A stretch of DNA of 64,000 nt from Shinella sp032095155 (GTDB lineage Bacteria > Pseudomonadota > Alphaproteobacteria > Rhizobiales > Rhizobiaceae): contig NZ_JBLZPK010000028.1 in NCBI RefSeq assembly GCF_049199905.1, positions 62,001 through 126,000 on the forward strand, read 5' to 3'. The position numbers and the translations under genes are program-made. Positions 17,226-25,703 of the stretch are shown here, one piece after another. Position 1 is the stretch's first letter, and each line of letters opens with the position of its first letter. The notes below the pieces were generated by a model. That model searched no databases. It had not been told where the DNA came from and saw only the letters and a program-made list of their open reading frames with translations.

Positions 17226-18375
17226 CCCGATCGTCGCGTTTTTCCAACGCATCTTCGCGGCCATCGGCCGGGGCATCGGCCTCGTGATCGCCTGGATCCT
17301 CTGGCCGTTCATCACGGCGGCGAACTGGTACAAGGCACGCAGCTGGATCATCAAGGGACCGATCGGCATCGGCCTTGTCCTGCTCTTCGCCTTCTATGCC
17401 TATTTCATCTGGCAGACGCAGGTCTGGAGCGGCTTCAACCCCGATTACATCAACAGCTACAATCTCGCCCAGCGCAAGCAGGATGCCGGCATCGCCACAT
17501 CCGGCGGAGCCGCAACCGCGACCACGCCAGCGGCTGGGGAGGTTGTCGAGCCGGAGCCGAAGACCTGCGTGCGCTCGGCGATCGTCGACGTGACGGCCGA
17601 TCTCATCGATTTCAACGTGAACCAGAACGCCTGGATTTCCTCCATGCTGCTCTACAAGCTCGGTTTCTTTGGAATGGATTGGCAGGACACGCCCTGGATG
17701 GACAACAAGGCCGCCTTCCAGCGCGGCGTGAACCAGACGATCCGCCGCACCGCCGTGGAGCTTGTCGATGCGCTCGGCCGCGTGCGCGGCACATCCGGCA
17801 TCAATTCGGACCTGCAGCGCGCGCGCGGCAACATGCAGTTCGATGAGGAAACCTGGTATTTCGGCTCGGATTCGCTGCTGCCGAAGACGCCGACGCCGAA
17901 CTACTATCGCACCGCGATGGCGGATCTGCGCAAGTTCAACACCGCGCTCGAATCCTGCGAGGCGATTTTCGACGGCCGTTCGGACAACCTGATCGAATTC
18001 CTCGATCGTATCTCCAACGATATCGGCTCCACCTCGGCCATCATCCGCGAGCGCTCGGAATTCCACAATGGCGGCTGGTTCGACACGCGGGCGGATGATC
18101 GCTTCTGGTTCGCCTATGGTCAGCTCTATGGGTATTACGGCATCCTGTCCGCCGCCGGTGCTGATTTCGATGCCGTCATCAAGGCGCGCGGCATCGAGCC
18201 GCTCTGGACGGAAAGCATCAAGCAGCTGCGCTCCGCGCTGAAAATCCAGCCGGCGATCATCTCGAACGGTCGCGAGGACGGCTGGATCATGCCGACGCAT
18301 CTGGCCACGATGGGCTTCTATATCCTGCGTGTGCGCTCCAATCTGGTGGAAATGCGCGACGTGCTGGCGCGCTGA
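17218..18375 (+). CDS. DUF2333 family inner-membrane protein
   Basis: A 385-residue protein with hydrophobic segments near residues 10-35 and 44-65 (GPIGIGLVLLFAFYAYFIW), then a Thr/Ala-rich linker (residues about 95-115) and a large domain, probably periplasmic, with VTADLIDFNVNQNAWISS and LQRARGNMQFDEETWYF. This matches the DUF2333 family of proteobacteria, whose function is unknown. It is the only membrane protein of the five-gene block and so is the likely anchor for the cytosolic ATPase and its partners. The operon ends at a strong terminator at 18395. Confidence 0.85.
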   Translation: MLDPIVAFFQRIFAAIGRGIGLVIAWILWPFITAANWYKARSWIIKGPIGIGLVLLFAFYAYFIWQTQVWSGFNPDYINSYNLAQRKQDAGIATSGGAATATTPAAGEVVEPEPKTCVRSAIVDVTADLIDFNVNQNAWISSMLLYKLGFFGMDWQDTPWMDNKAAFQRGVNQTIRRTAVELVDALGRVRGTSGINSDLQRARGNMQFDEETWYFGSDSLLPKTPTPNYYRTAMADLRKFNTALESCEAIFDGRSDNLIEFLDRISNDIGSTSAIIRERSEFHNGGWFDTRADDRFWFAYGQLYGYYGILSAAGADFDAVIKARGIEPLWTESIKQLRSALKIQPAIISNGREDGWIMPTHLATMGFYILRVRSNLVEMRDVLAR

Positions 18376-18394
18376 TCGAGCAGCACTTTCAAGG

Positions 18395-18430
18395 CGGCGC
18401 GCGTCTTCGGATGCGCGCCGTTTTCGTTTC
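18395..18430 (+). terminator. Strong intrinsic terminator of the AAA+ operon
   Basis: An 11-bp GC-rich stem (18395-18405 with 18410-18420, one G-U pair) closed by a TTCG tetraloop and followed by TTTTCGTTTC. Confidence 0.92.
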
Positions 18431-18598
18431 GGGCGCAAATTAATCGGCAAATGTCGCGTCTGGCGTATCGGGCGGCAAATTACGGCGTGGCTTTGCGGGC
18501 TGCTTCACGCTGAAATGGCGCTGCAAGACAAGAAAGCGCCGCCTTCGGGAGAGGAGCCCGACTGCGGTAGAAAAGCGCTGAAGAGGGAGCGACACCGC

Positions 18599-20278
18599 AT
18601 GGCCGATGTGAAGTCCGATATCGAAATCGCCCGCGCCGCCAAGAAGAAACCGATCCTGGAGATCGGCGCCAAGCTCGGCATTCTCGCCGAACACCTGCTG
18701 CCCTATGGCCACGACAAGGCGAAGATCAGCGCCGAATTCATCGCCGAACAGAAGGGCAAGAAGAACGGTAAGCTGATCCTTGTCACCGCGATCAATCCGA
18801 CCCCGGCCGGCGAGGGCAAGACGACCACCACGGTCGGTCTCGGCGACGGCCTCAACCGCATCGGCAAGAAGGCCATCACCTGCATCCGCGAAGCCTCGCT
18901 CGGCCCGTGCTTCGGCGTGAAGGGCGGGGCGGCCGGCGGCGGTTATGCGCAGGTCGTGCCGATGGAGGACATGAACCTCCATTTCACCGGCGACTTCCAT
19001 GCCATCACCTCGGCGCATAACCTGCTCTCGGCACTGATCGACAATCACATCTACTGGGGCAACGAGCAGAACATCGATATCAGGCGCATCGCCTGGCGGC
19101 GCGTCATGGACATGAACGACCGGGCGCTTCGCCACATCGTCGCCTCGCTCGGCGGGGTCGCCAACGGCTATCCGCGCGAGACGGGTTTCGATATCACTGT
19201 TGCCTCGGAGGTGATGGCGATCCTCTGTCTTTCGACGGATCTGAAGGACCTCGAAAAGCGGCTCGGCAACATCATCATCGGCTATCGCCGCGACAAGTCG
19301 CCGGTCTTTGCCCGCGATATCAAGGCGGATGGTGCGATGACGGTTTTGTTGAAGGACGCCATGCAGCCGAACCTCGTGCAGACGCTGGAGAACAATCCCG
19401 CCTTCGTGCATGGCGGTCCCTTCGCCAACATCGCCCATGGCTGCAATTCGGTGATCGCTACCACGACGGCTCTGAAGCTCGCCGATTACGTCGTGACGGA
19501 GGCCGGCTTCGGTGCGGATCTCGGCGCGGAAAAGTTCTTCGATATCAAGTGCCGAAAGGCGGGGCTGAAGCCGGATGCGGCGGTCATCGTCGCCACGGTG
19601 CGCGCCATGAAGATGAACGGCGGTGTCAAGAAGGACGAGCTCGGCAAGGAGAATGTCGAGGCGGTGAAGAAGGGCTGCGCCAATCTCGGCCGCCATGTGC
19701 AGAACGTCAAGAAGTTCGGCGTGCCGGTCGTCGTGGCGATCAACCATTTTACGTCCGATACGGAGCTTGAAATCCAGGCGGTGAAGGATTTTGTCGCCAC
19801 GCTCGGCGCCGAGGCGATCCTCTGCAAACATTGGGCCGAGGGCTCCGCCGGCATCGAGGATCTCGCCCGCCGGATCGTCGAGCTTGCCGAATCCGGCCTG
19901 TCGCAGTTCTCGCCGCTCTATCCGGATGAGATGCCGCTGTTCCAGAAGATCGAGACGATCGCCAAGGACATCTACCATGCCGGCGAGGTCATCGCCGACA
20001 AGTCGGTGCGCGACCAGCTGCGCGTCTGGGAGGAGCAGGGCTACGGCAACCTGCCGGTCTGCATGGCCAAGACGCAATATTCCTTCTCGACCGACCCGAA
20101 CCTGCGCGGCGCGCCGTCGGGCCATACGGTGCCGGTGCGTGAGGTTCGCCTATCGGCCGGCGCCGGCTTCGTCGTTGTCATCACGGGAGAGATCATGACC
20201 ATGCCTGGTCTCCCGAAGGTGCCATCGTCGGAGAAGATCTTTCTCAACGAGCAGGGCTATATCGAGGGGCTGTTCTGA
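18599..20278 (+). CDS. fhs: Formate--tetrahydrofolate ligase
   Basis: A 559-residue, full-length 10-formyl-THF synthetase. It joins formate to tetrahydrofolate using ATP and feeds one-carbon units to purines, formyl-Met and the methylene pool. The ATP-binding PTPAGEGKTTTTVGL loop is at residues 67-81, followed by REASLGPCFGVKGGAAGGGYAQV and MEDMNLHFTGDFHAI, all strongly conserved. The C-terminal PGLPKVPSSEKI is the family's folate-site region. The ATG follows GAGGGAG; upstream in-frame codons run into the DUF2333 gene. It is a single-gene unit between two terminators. Confidence 0.97.
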   Translation: MADVKSDIEIARAAKKKPILEIGAKLGILAEHLLPYGHDKAKISAEFIAEQKGKKNGKLILVTAINPTPAGEGKTTTTVGLGDGLNRIGKKAITCIREASLGPCFGVKGGAAGGGYAQVVPMEDMNLHFTGDFHAITSAHNLLSALIDNHIYWGNEQNIDIRRIAWRRVMDMNDRALRHIVASLGGVANGYPRETGFDITVASEVMAILCLSTDLKDLEKRLGNIIIGYRRDKSPVFARDIKADGAMTVLLKDAMQPNLVQTLENNPAFVHGGPFANIAHGCNSVIATTTALKLADYVVTEAGFGADLGAEKFFDIKCRKAGLKPDAAVIVATVRAMKMNGGVKKDELGKENVEAVKKGCANLGRHVQNVKKFGVPVVVAINHFTSDTELEIQAVKDFVATLGAEAILCKHWAEGSAGIEDLARRIVELAESGLSQFSPLYPDEMPLFQKIETIAKDIYHAGEVIADKSVRDQLRVWEEQGYGNLPVCMAKTQYSFSTDPNLRGAPSGHTVPVREVRLSAGAGFVVVITGEIMTMPGLPKVPSSEKIFLNEQGYIEGLF

Positions 20279-20284
20279 GAAAAA

Positions 20285-20306
20285 AAGGGGCGCTTTGGCG
20301 CCCCTT
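20285..20306. terminator. Bidirectional terminator between fhs and the DUF1993 gene
   Basis: A 9-bp stem AAGGGGCGC / GCGCCCCTT with a TTTG loop. It has A-rich DNA on the left and TCT on the right, so it suits minus-strand transcripts best and can serve both convergent genes. Confidence 0.85.
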
Positions 20307-20311
20307 CTATC

Positions 20312-20818
20312 TTACGCCCGACCCAAGAAGTCCAACTTGCCGACGGCGACGCCGTTGTGGCGCAGGATGGCGTAGGCCATGCTCAGGTGGAAATAGAAGT
20401 TCGGCAGGACGAAGCTGAGGATGTAGTCCTTGCCGGAGGAGCTGAGCTCGCCGCCGCGCGTCTTCAGCGTGACGGTGCGTTCGGCAGCACCCTCGAAGGC
20501 GCTTTCCTGGACCGAGGCAAGGTAATCCGTCGTCTTGGCGATGCGGGCGCGCAGGTCGGCCAGCGTCACCTCGTCATCGGGAAAGCTCGGTGATTCCGTG
20601 CCGGTGAGGCGGGCGGCGGCCCCCTTGGCGGTGTCGCTGAGGCGCTGGATCTGGCCGGCAAGCGAGAGCATGTCGGGCGCAAGGCGCGCATTGACGAGGA
20701 TTTCCGGCTTGATCTTCTTCTCCTCGGCAAAGGCCTCGGCCTTGTCGAGCAGTTTGGTGAGTACGGTAAAACCGTGCAGCAGCGTGGGGACGGTGAGTTC
20801 GTAGGCGGAAATCGACAT
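20312..20818 (-). CDS. DUF1993 domain-containing protein
   Basis: A 168-residue all-helical protein of the DUF1993 family, related in fold to DinB four-helix bundles. Typical features are LVNARLAPDMLSLAGQIQRLSDTAKGAAARL and the C-terminal ILSFVLPNFYFHLSMAYAILRHNGVAVGKLDFLG, where the histidines may bind metal. Biochemical function is unknown. It is a single gene, convergent with fhs. Confidence 0.9.
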   Translation of the reverse strand: MSISAYELTVPTLLHGFTVLTKLLDKAEAFAEEKKIKPEILVNARLAPDMLSLAGQIQRLSDTAKGAAARLTGTESPSFPDDEVTLADLRARIAKTTDYLASVQESAFEGAAERTVTLKTRGGELSSSGKDYILSFVLPNFYFHLSMAYAILRHNGVAVGKLDFLGRA

Positions 20819-20882
20819 GGGAAGGCCCTTTGAAGGATGAAATGGCGAATGCCGCGCTACAGATAGGAAGCCGCGTGTCCCC

Positions 20883-21698
20883 TTACCAGCAGTAGCGATA
20901 GCCGCCGCGGCGTTCCTTCACGTCGAGATGCAGATGGTTCTGGTGGGCGGCGTCGCTGCCGGGATCGAGCACCGTCGTGAAATAAAGGCAGGCGGCCTCG
21001 GTGATGGCGCGCTGGAAGGCGCCCTCCAGCGTCGGCTCCTTGTCGGCAGGGCGAATGGTGATCGTCTTGCCGCTCTTCAGGGTGAAGCCGGCAATATCAA
21101 GCGCATTGCCGAAGGCGTGCTCGGAAATCTTGCCTTCTTCCGCGCCGTTGCGGTTCTTGCAGACATAGGCGGAGGCCTGGGAGAGCACCGTGATCGTCTC
21201 ACCGGGCATCGCAGCTTCCAGCGAGGGCTTGACCGATCCATCCAGCCAGCGGGCGACCTGCAAGGCTGTCTCGCAGCGCACCGTCGCTTCCGGCTCCACC
21301 GTCACGTCACCGGGAAGCCCCTTGAGCAGAACCGGCTTGTCGATGCCGCAGGCCGCACCGTCGTTGACGACGGGCGCCTCCTCGAAGGTCACGCCGAGGG
21401 CTTTCAGTTCCGCTCGGCAGGCTGCCTCCGCCTTGGCGTCCTCATGCGGGCGTTGCGCTGCCTTCTCAGCCTCCGTCTTGGCCTTCTTTTCCGCTTCCGC
21501 CTTGGTGTCGTCCTGCGCCTTGCGCTCCGCGTCCTCTTTCACCGAGGCGTCCGGCGCTGTCTCGGCATCCTTGTTCGCTTTGTCCTCGGTCTTCTGCTCA
21601 GGGCGGGATACGGGCAGGGGACCGTCCTTCGGCAGGTCGGCGGCACTGGCGAGAAGGGGAATGGCGAGGATAAGGAGGAGGGTGCGGCGGTGTGCGAT
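20883..21698 (-). CDS. Extensin-like family protein with signal peptide; possible ATC start
   Basis: The C-terminal 175 residues are an extensin-like domain (SEHAFGNALDIAGF and NHLHLDVKER carry the His/Asp residues of the peptidase-M15-like fold), probably acting in the envelope on peptidoglycan or other wall polymers. A Lys/Ala/Glu-rich low-complexity linker precedes it. The frame extends upstream through a good signal peptide (AHRRTLLLILAIPLLASA) but contains no ATG, GTG or TTG there. The only codon with proper spacing (8 bases) after GGAG is ATC at 21698. The first ordinary start, GTG at 21542, would remove the signal peptide. So it is either a rare ATC start or an ATG-to-ATC change or sequencing error. 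Confidence 0.8.
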   Translation of the reverse strand: MAHRRTLLLILAIPLLASAADLPKDGPLPVSRPEQKTEDKANKDAETAPDASVKEDAERKAQDDTKAEAEKKAKTEAEKAAQRPHEDAKAEAACRAELKALGVTFEEAPVVNDGAACGIDKPVLLKGLPGDVTVEPEATVRCETALQVARWLDGSVKPSLEAAMPGETITVLSQASAYVCKNRNGAEEGKISEHAFGNALDIAGFTLKSGKTITIRPADKEPTLEGAFQRAITEAACLYFTTVLDPGSDAAHQNHLHLDVKERRGGYRYCW

Positions 21699-21767
21699 GG
21701 GTTGGTCTCCCGGCTGAAGAGGTCAGCGGGGAAACGCCGTAAGGCCAAATTGGTTGCCGCCAGGCTG

Positions 21768-22076
21768 CTAGATGCCGGCGCCGTGTACGATTTCCATCGG
21801 CAGATCGCAGCGGGTCGCCCCATCTTCCATGATGGTGCGGACCTTCTCGATGAGGTGGATATTGTCGCCCGCATCGTTGTCGCCGATGAGGTCGAGAAAG
21901 AAGCCGGCCAGGGTGCGGGCTTCTTCCGCTGTCTGCGGCTCATGCTGGTAGATCGCATCGAAGACATGCGCGATCTGACCGTCGAGCCGCTTGAACTCAG
22001 GGGTTTCGTAGTCTTCCAATGTGCCCGCGAGCTGGCGCTGCATCTCGCGGAATTCTTCGACCATGACGGCGACCAT
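21768..22076 (-). CDS. Small conserved helical protein, 102 aa
   Basis: Not recognised. An acidic, helical 102-residue protein without signal peptide or cysteine-rich motif; it contains EEFREMQRQLAGTLEDYETPEFKRLD and AGFFLDLIGDNDAGDNIHLIEKVR. AAGG stands 9 bases before the ATG; an in-frame ATG four codons later is possible. It lies upstream of the extensin gene on the same strand with a 69-bp gap, and its promoter must be in the trpL upstream region. Confidence 0.65.
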   Translation of the reverse strand: MVAVMVEEFREMQRQLAGTLEDYETPEFKRLDGQIAHVFDAIYQHEPQTAEEARTLAGFFLDLIGDNDAGDNIHLIEKVRTIMEDGATRCDLPMEIVHGAGI

Positions 22077-22271
22077 GGGTATTTGCCTTGATTCTAATGT
22101 TCCAAGCCGCGGGGATTAGCACGTGCTCATGCATTGGGCAAATCTCCGGACATGGCGAATTTCGCGAGCTTGACAATTTGTTGCGCGTTGATCTCGCTGT
22201 GCGCAGGATTGACAAAGATTGAGGCGCTGCCGTTGCAATTTCCCGCAAGATTGTCCGTTCCTGCAATCGCT

Positions 22272-22300
22272 CTTGCGTGCTCGCGCACTTCACGCTAACA
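22272..22300 (+). promoter_or_regulatory. Promoter of trpL-trpE(G)
   Basis: CTTGCG and CTAACA separated by 17 bases fit alphaproteobacterial sigma-70 boxes. The -10 box ends 9 bases before the A of the trpL ATG, so transcription would start at or next to the start codon, as known for the leaderless trpL of Sinorhizobium meliloti. Confidence 0.6.
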
Positions 22301-22309
22301 CTTCCGGCG

Positions 22310-22354
22310 ATGGAAAAGATGATCAACATTGCTGGTTGGTGGTGGGCTCGCTGA
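22310..22354 (+). CDS. trpL: trp operon leader peptide TrpL
   Basis: MEKMINIAGWWWAR, 14 codons with three tandem Trp codons at 22337-22345, directly before the attenuator. It is the rhizobial trpL leader: when charged tRNA-Trp is scarce, the ribosome stalls on the Trp codons and the antiterminator forms. In Sinorhizobium meliloti both the released leader RNA (rnTrpL) and the peptide (peTrpL) also act in trans; whether this one does is inference. No ribosome site precedes the ATG, which fits leaderless translation. The second Met at 22319 is an alternative start. Confidence 0.93.
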   Translation: MEKMINIAGWWWAR

Positions 22355-22426
22355 GGCGGCCTTGACCAGTCATGCGTGATTGAGACGACAAGCCGCCCGG
22401 AAGTTTCGAGGCGGCTTTTTTGTTTT
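22355..22426 (+). terminator. Transcription attenuator of trpE(G)
   Basis: Terminator stem AAGCCGCC (22390-22397) with GGCGGCTT (22410-22417), then TTTTGTTTT. The leader segment GGCGGC at 22355-22360, next to the trpL stop, can instead pair with GCCGCC at 22392-22397 to form an antiterminator. Confidence 0.92.
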
Positions 22427-22464
22427 CAGCCGCCTTGAAACCGGGCCTGAAACGGAGTTGGGGA

Positions 22465-24654
22465 ATGGCGACGAGAATACTGGAAGACGGCGGCGAGGCT
22501 TACGAGACCAAGGGCGGCGTGACCGTCACCCGCCGCCGCCGTGCGGCGGATTATGCAAACGCGATCTCGGCCTATGTCGACAAGCTCGACGAGCGGCGCG
22601 GCGCGGTCTTCTCCTCGAACTACGAGTATCCGGGCCGCTATACGCGCTGGGACACCGCCGTCGTCGATCCGCCGCTCGCCATCTCCTCCTTCGGCCGCTC
22701 CGTCTGGATCGAAGCCTATAATGCCCGCGGCGAGGTTTTGCTGGCCTTCATCGCCGAGCGACTTGCTTCGGTATCGGAATTGAAGCTTGGCGCGCGCACC
22801 TCCACCCGACTCGATCTCGATGTGAAGCTGCCCGACCGGGTCTTCACCGAGGAAGAGCGTTCCAAGATGCCGACGGTCTTCACCGTGCTGCGCGCCGTGA
22901 CGGACCTCTTCCATTCCGATCAGGATGCCAGCCTCGGCCTCTACGGCGCCTTCGGCTACGATCTCGCCTTCCAGTTCGACGCGATCGAACTGAAGCTGAA
23001 GCGGCCGGACGACCAGCGCGACATGGTGCTCTTCCTGCCGGATGAAATCCTCGTCGTCGACCACTATGCCGCCAAGGCCTGGATCGACCGTTATGACTTT
23101 GCCAGGGACGGTCTTTCGACGGAAGGCAAGGGCGAGACGATCGCGTCCGAACCGTTCCAGACCGTCGACGTCATCCCGCCACATGGCGATCACCGCCCCG
23201 GCGAATATGCCGAGCTGGTGGTCAAGGCCAAGGAAAGTTTCCGTCGTGGCGACCTCTTTGAAGTTGTGCCCGGCCAGAAATTCTTCGAGCGCTGCGAAAG
23301 CAAGCCGTCGGAAATCTCGCGTCGCCTCAAGGCGATCAATCCGTCGCCCTATTCTTTCTTCATCAATCTCGGCAACCAGGAATATCTCGTCGGCGCCTCG
23401 CCGGAAATGTTCGTGCGCGTGTCGGGCCGCCGCATCGAGACCTGCCCGATCTCGGGCACGATCAAGCGCGGCGACGATCCGATCGCCGACTCGGAGCAGA
23501 TCCTGAAGCTCCTGAACTCGAAAAAGGACGAATCCGAGCTCACCATGTGCTCGGACGTCGACCGCAACGACAAGAGCCGCGTCTGCGAGCCGGGGTCGGT
23601 GAAGGTCATCGGCCGCCGGCAGATCGAGATGTATTCGCGCCTCATCCACACGGTCGACCATATCGAAGGCCGTCTTCGCGACGATATGGATGCCTTCGAC
23701 GGCTTCCTGTCGCATGCCTGGGCCGTCACCGTCACCGGCGCGCCGAAGCTTTGGGCCATGCGCTTCATCGAGGCGCATGAGAAGAGCCCGCGAGCATGGT
23801 ATGGTGGCGCGATCGGCATGGTCGGCTTCAACGGCGACATGAACACGGGGCTGACGCTACGTACCATCCGCATCAAGGACGGCATCGCCGAGGTGCGCGC
23901 CGGCGCGACCCTGCTTTACGATTCCAACCCGGATGAAGAAGAAGCCGAAACCGAACTGAAGGCCTCCGCCATGATCGCAGCCATCCGCGACGCCAAGTCC
24001 GGCAATTCCTCCAAGGTCCAGCGCGACGTCGCGTCGGTCGGCGCGGGCGTCAAGATCCTGCTGGTCGATCACGAAGACAGTTTCGTCCACACACTCGCGA
24101 ACTATTTCCGCCAGACCGGTGCGGACGTGACCACCGTGCGCACGCCCGTGCCGGAGGAGATTTTCGACCGGATCAAGCCCGATCTGGTCGTTCTCTCGCC
24201 CGGCCCCGGCAGCCCGAAGGACTTCGACTGCAAGGCGACGATCAAGAAGGCGCGCGCGCGCAACCTGCCGATCTTCGGCGTTTGCCTTGGCCTGCAGGCG
24301 CTGGCCGAAGCCTATGGCGGCGACCTGCGCCAGTTGGCTGTTCCCATGCACGGCAAGCCCTCGCGCATCCGTGTGCTGGAGCCCGGCATCGTCTTCTCCG
24401 GTCTCGGCAAGGAAGTGACGGTCGGCCGTTACCACTCGATCTTCGCCGATCCCGCGACGCTGCCGCGTGACTTCATCATCACGGCGGAAAGCGAGGACGG
24501 CACGATCATGGGCATCGAGCACGCCAGCGAGCCGGTGGCCGCGGTGCAGTTCCATCCCGAATCCATCATGACGCTTGGCCAGGATGCCGGCATGCGCATG
24601 ATCGAGAACGTGGTGGCGCACCTCTCCAAAAAAGCCAAGGTAAAAGCCGCCTGA
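22465..24654 (+). CDS. trpE: Anthranilate synthase, fused TrpE(G)
   Basis: A 729-residue fusion of both anthranilate synthase subunits, the same arrangement and length as in Sinorhizobium. The chorismate-using TrpE part covers about residues 1-520 (CPISGTIKRGDDP, then CSDVDRNDKSRVC and GGAIGMVGFNGDMNTGLTLRT). The TrpG glutamine amidotransferase part starts near residue 530 (KILLVDHEDSFVHTLANYF), with the catalytic Cys607 in FGVCLGLQALAEAYGG and the His/Glu pair in QFHPES. It makes anthranilate from chorismate and glutamine. The ATG follows GGAG; expression is set by the trpL attenuator. Confidence 0.97.
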   Translation: MATRILEDGGEAYETKGGVTVTRRRRAADYANAISAYVDKLDERRGAVFSSNYEYPGRYTRWDTAVVDPPLAISSFGRSVWIEAYNARGEVLLAFIAERLASVSELKLGARTSTRLDLDVKLPDRVFTEEERSKMPTVFTVLRAVTDLFHSDQDASLGLYGAFGYDLAFQFDAIELKLKRPDDQRDMVLFLPDEILVVDHYAAKAWIDRYDFARDGLSTEGKGETIASEPFQTVDVIPPHGDHRPGEYAELVVKAKESFRRGDLFEVVPGQKFFERCESKPSEISRRLKAINPSPYSFFINLGNQEYLVGASPEMFVRVSGRRIETCPISGTIKRGDDPIADSEQILKLLNSKKDESELTMCSDVDRNDKSRVCEPGSVKVIGRRQIEMYSRLIHTVDHIEGRLRDDMDAFDGFLSHAWAVTVTGAPKLWAMRFIEAHEKSPRAWYGGAIGMVGFNGDMNTGLTLRTIRIKDGIAEVRAGATLLYDSNPDEEEAETELKASAMIAAIRDAKSGNSSKVQRDVASVGAGVKILLVDHEDSFVHTLANYFRQTGADVTTVRTPVPEEIFDRIKPDLVVLSPGPGSPKDFDCKATIKKARARNLPIFGVCLGLQALAEAYGGDLRQLAVPMHGKPSRIRVLEPGIVFSGLGKEVTVGRYHSIFADPATLPRDFIITAESEDGTIMGIEHASEPVAAVQFHPESIMTLGQDAGMRMIENVVAHLSKKAKVKAA

Positions 24655-24698
24655 GGCTTTGACAAAACGGCCGAACTGGCCGATAGGGACCCCAAGAG

Positions 24699-24737
24699 AA
24701 AACCGCGTGCACGTCCCCGTGCGCGCGGTTTTGCGTT
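24699..24737 (+). terminator. Intrinsic terminator of trpE(G)
   Basis: A 15-bp stem (24699-24713 with 24718-24732, one G-T wobble), TCCC loop, ending in TTTT. Confidence 0.88.
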
Positions 24738-24785
24738 GATGGGCCAGGCTTTTTGCAACTCGTTTGCATGCGCATGGAGAGTTTT

Positions 24786-25703
24786 ATGGAAAAAACGGAT
24801 AGCAGCACGGTCAAGCGGCTGGCGCTTTGGGGCATTCCCTTGTCATTGGGCGTGATGGGGCTGAAGCTCGTCGCCTGGTGGGTGACGGGCTCGGTGGCGC
24901 TTCTGTCCGACGGCATGGAATCGAGCGTCAACGTGGTGGCGGCCATCGTTGCCTTCGCGGCGATCAGCTATGCGGCCAAACCGGCCGATACGACCCATCC
25001 CTTCGGCCATCATAAGGCGGAATACCTCTCGGCGGTCCTGGAGGGCGTGCTGATCGTCGTGGCGGCGCTGCTCATCGTGAAAGAGGCCCTGCCGGCCGTC
25101 TTCGCCCCGACGCCGATGGAAGCGCCGGTGCTCGGCCTTGCGATCAACTTCGCCGCCGGCTTGATCAATGCGCTCTGGGCCTATGTGCTGATCCGCGCCG
25201 GCCGCCGTTACCGCTCGCCGGCCTTGTCGGCGGATGGGCAGCACATCCTCTCCGACGTCGTCACCTCGGCTGGCGTGCTCGTCGGCCTCGTGCTGGCCAT
25301 CCTGACGGGGTATGCGGTGCTCGACCCCTTGCTGGCGGTGCTCGTTGCGCTCAACATCCTCTATCAGGGCTGGAAGGTCATTACCCATTCGGTCGACGGC
25401 CTTATGGACCATGCGGTGGAGCCGGAGGAGGCGGAGGCGATCAAGGCTGCCATCGCCGCCCATGGCGCGGGCTCGCTCGGCGTGCATGATCTGAAGACCC
25501 GGCGGGCGGGATCGGCCACTTTCGTCGATTTCCACCTCGTCGTGCCGGCGGCGATGCCGGTCGGGCAGGCGCACGATATCTGCGACCGACTGGAGGAGGC
25601 GATCGTCGCCGTGCAGCCCGGCGCGCAGATCGCCATCCATGTCGAGCCGGAAACCGAAAAGGCGCATGGTATCAAGGTCAAGATCGAAAGGATCCCACGA
25701 TGA
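24786..25703 (+). CDS. Cation diffusion facilitator (CDF) metal efflux protein
   Basis: A 305-residue CDF/FieF-type transporter with six membrane segments and a C-terminal cytoplasmic domain. The metal site in TM2 is DGMES (residues 42-46), followed by HPFGHHKAE (71-79), and the second metal site motif HILSDVVTS is in TM5. Such proteins export Zn2+, Fe2+ or similar ions in exchange for protons; which metal is not visible. I chose the ATG at 24786 because GGAGAG stands just before it. Its last codons overlap the queF start by 4 bases, so the two are coupled. Confidence 0.92.
   Translation: MEKTDSSTVKRLALWGIPLSLGVMGLKLVAWWVTGSVALLSDGMESSVNVVAAIVAFAAISYAAKPADTTHPFGHHKAEYLSAVLEGVLIVVAALLIVKEALPAVFAPTPMEAPVLGLAINFAAGLINALWAYVLIRAGRRYRSPALSADGQHILSDVVTSAGVLVGLVLAILTGYAVLDPLLAVLVALNILYQGWKVITHSVDGLMDHAVEPEEAEAIKAAIAAHGAGSLGVHDLKTRRAGSATFVDFHLVVPAAMPVGQAHDICDRLEEAIVAVQPGAQIAIHVEPETEKAHGIKVKIERIPR

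Noticed and set aside
11549..18375. A tellurite-resistance (TelA) operon
   Set aside because: Only a general coiled-coil likeness; no TerC, TerD or other tellurite proteins, and signature residues could not be matched by eye.
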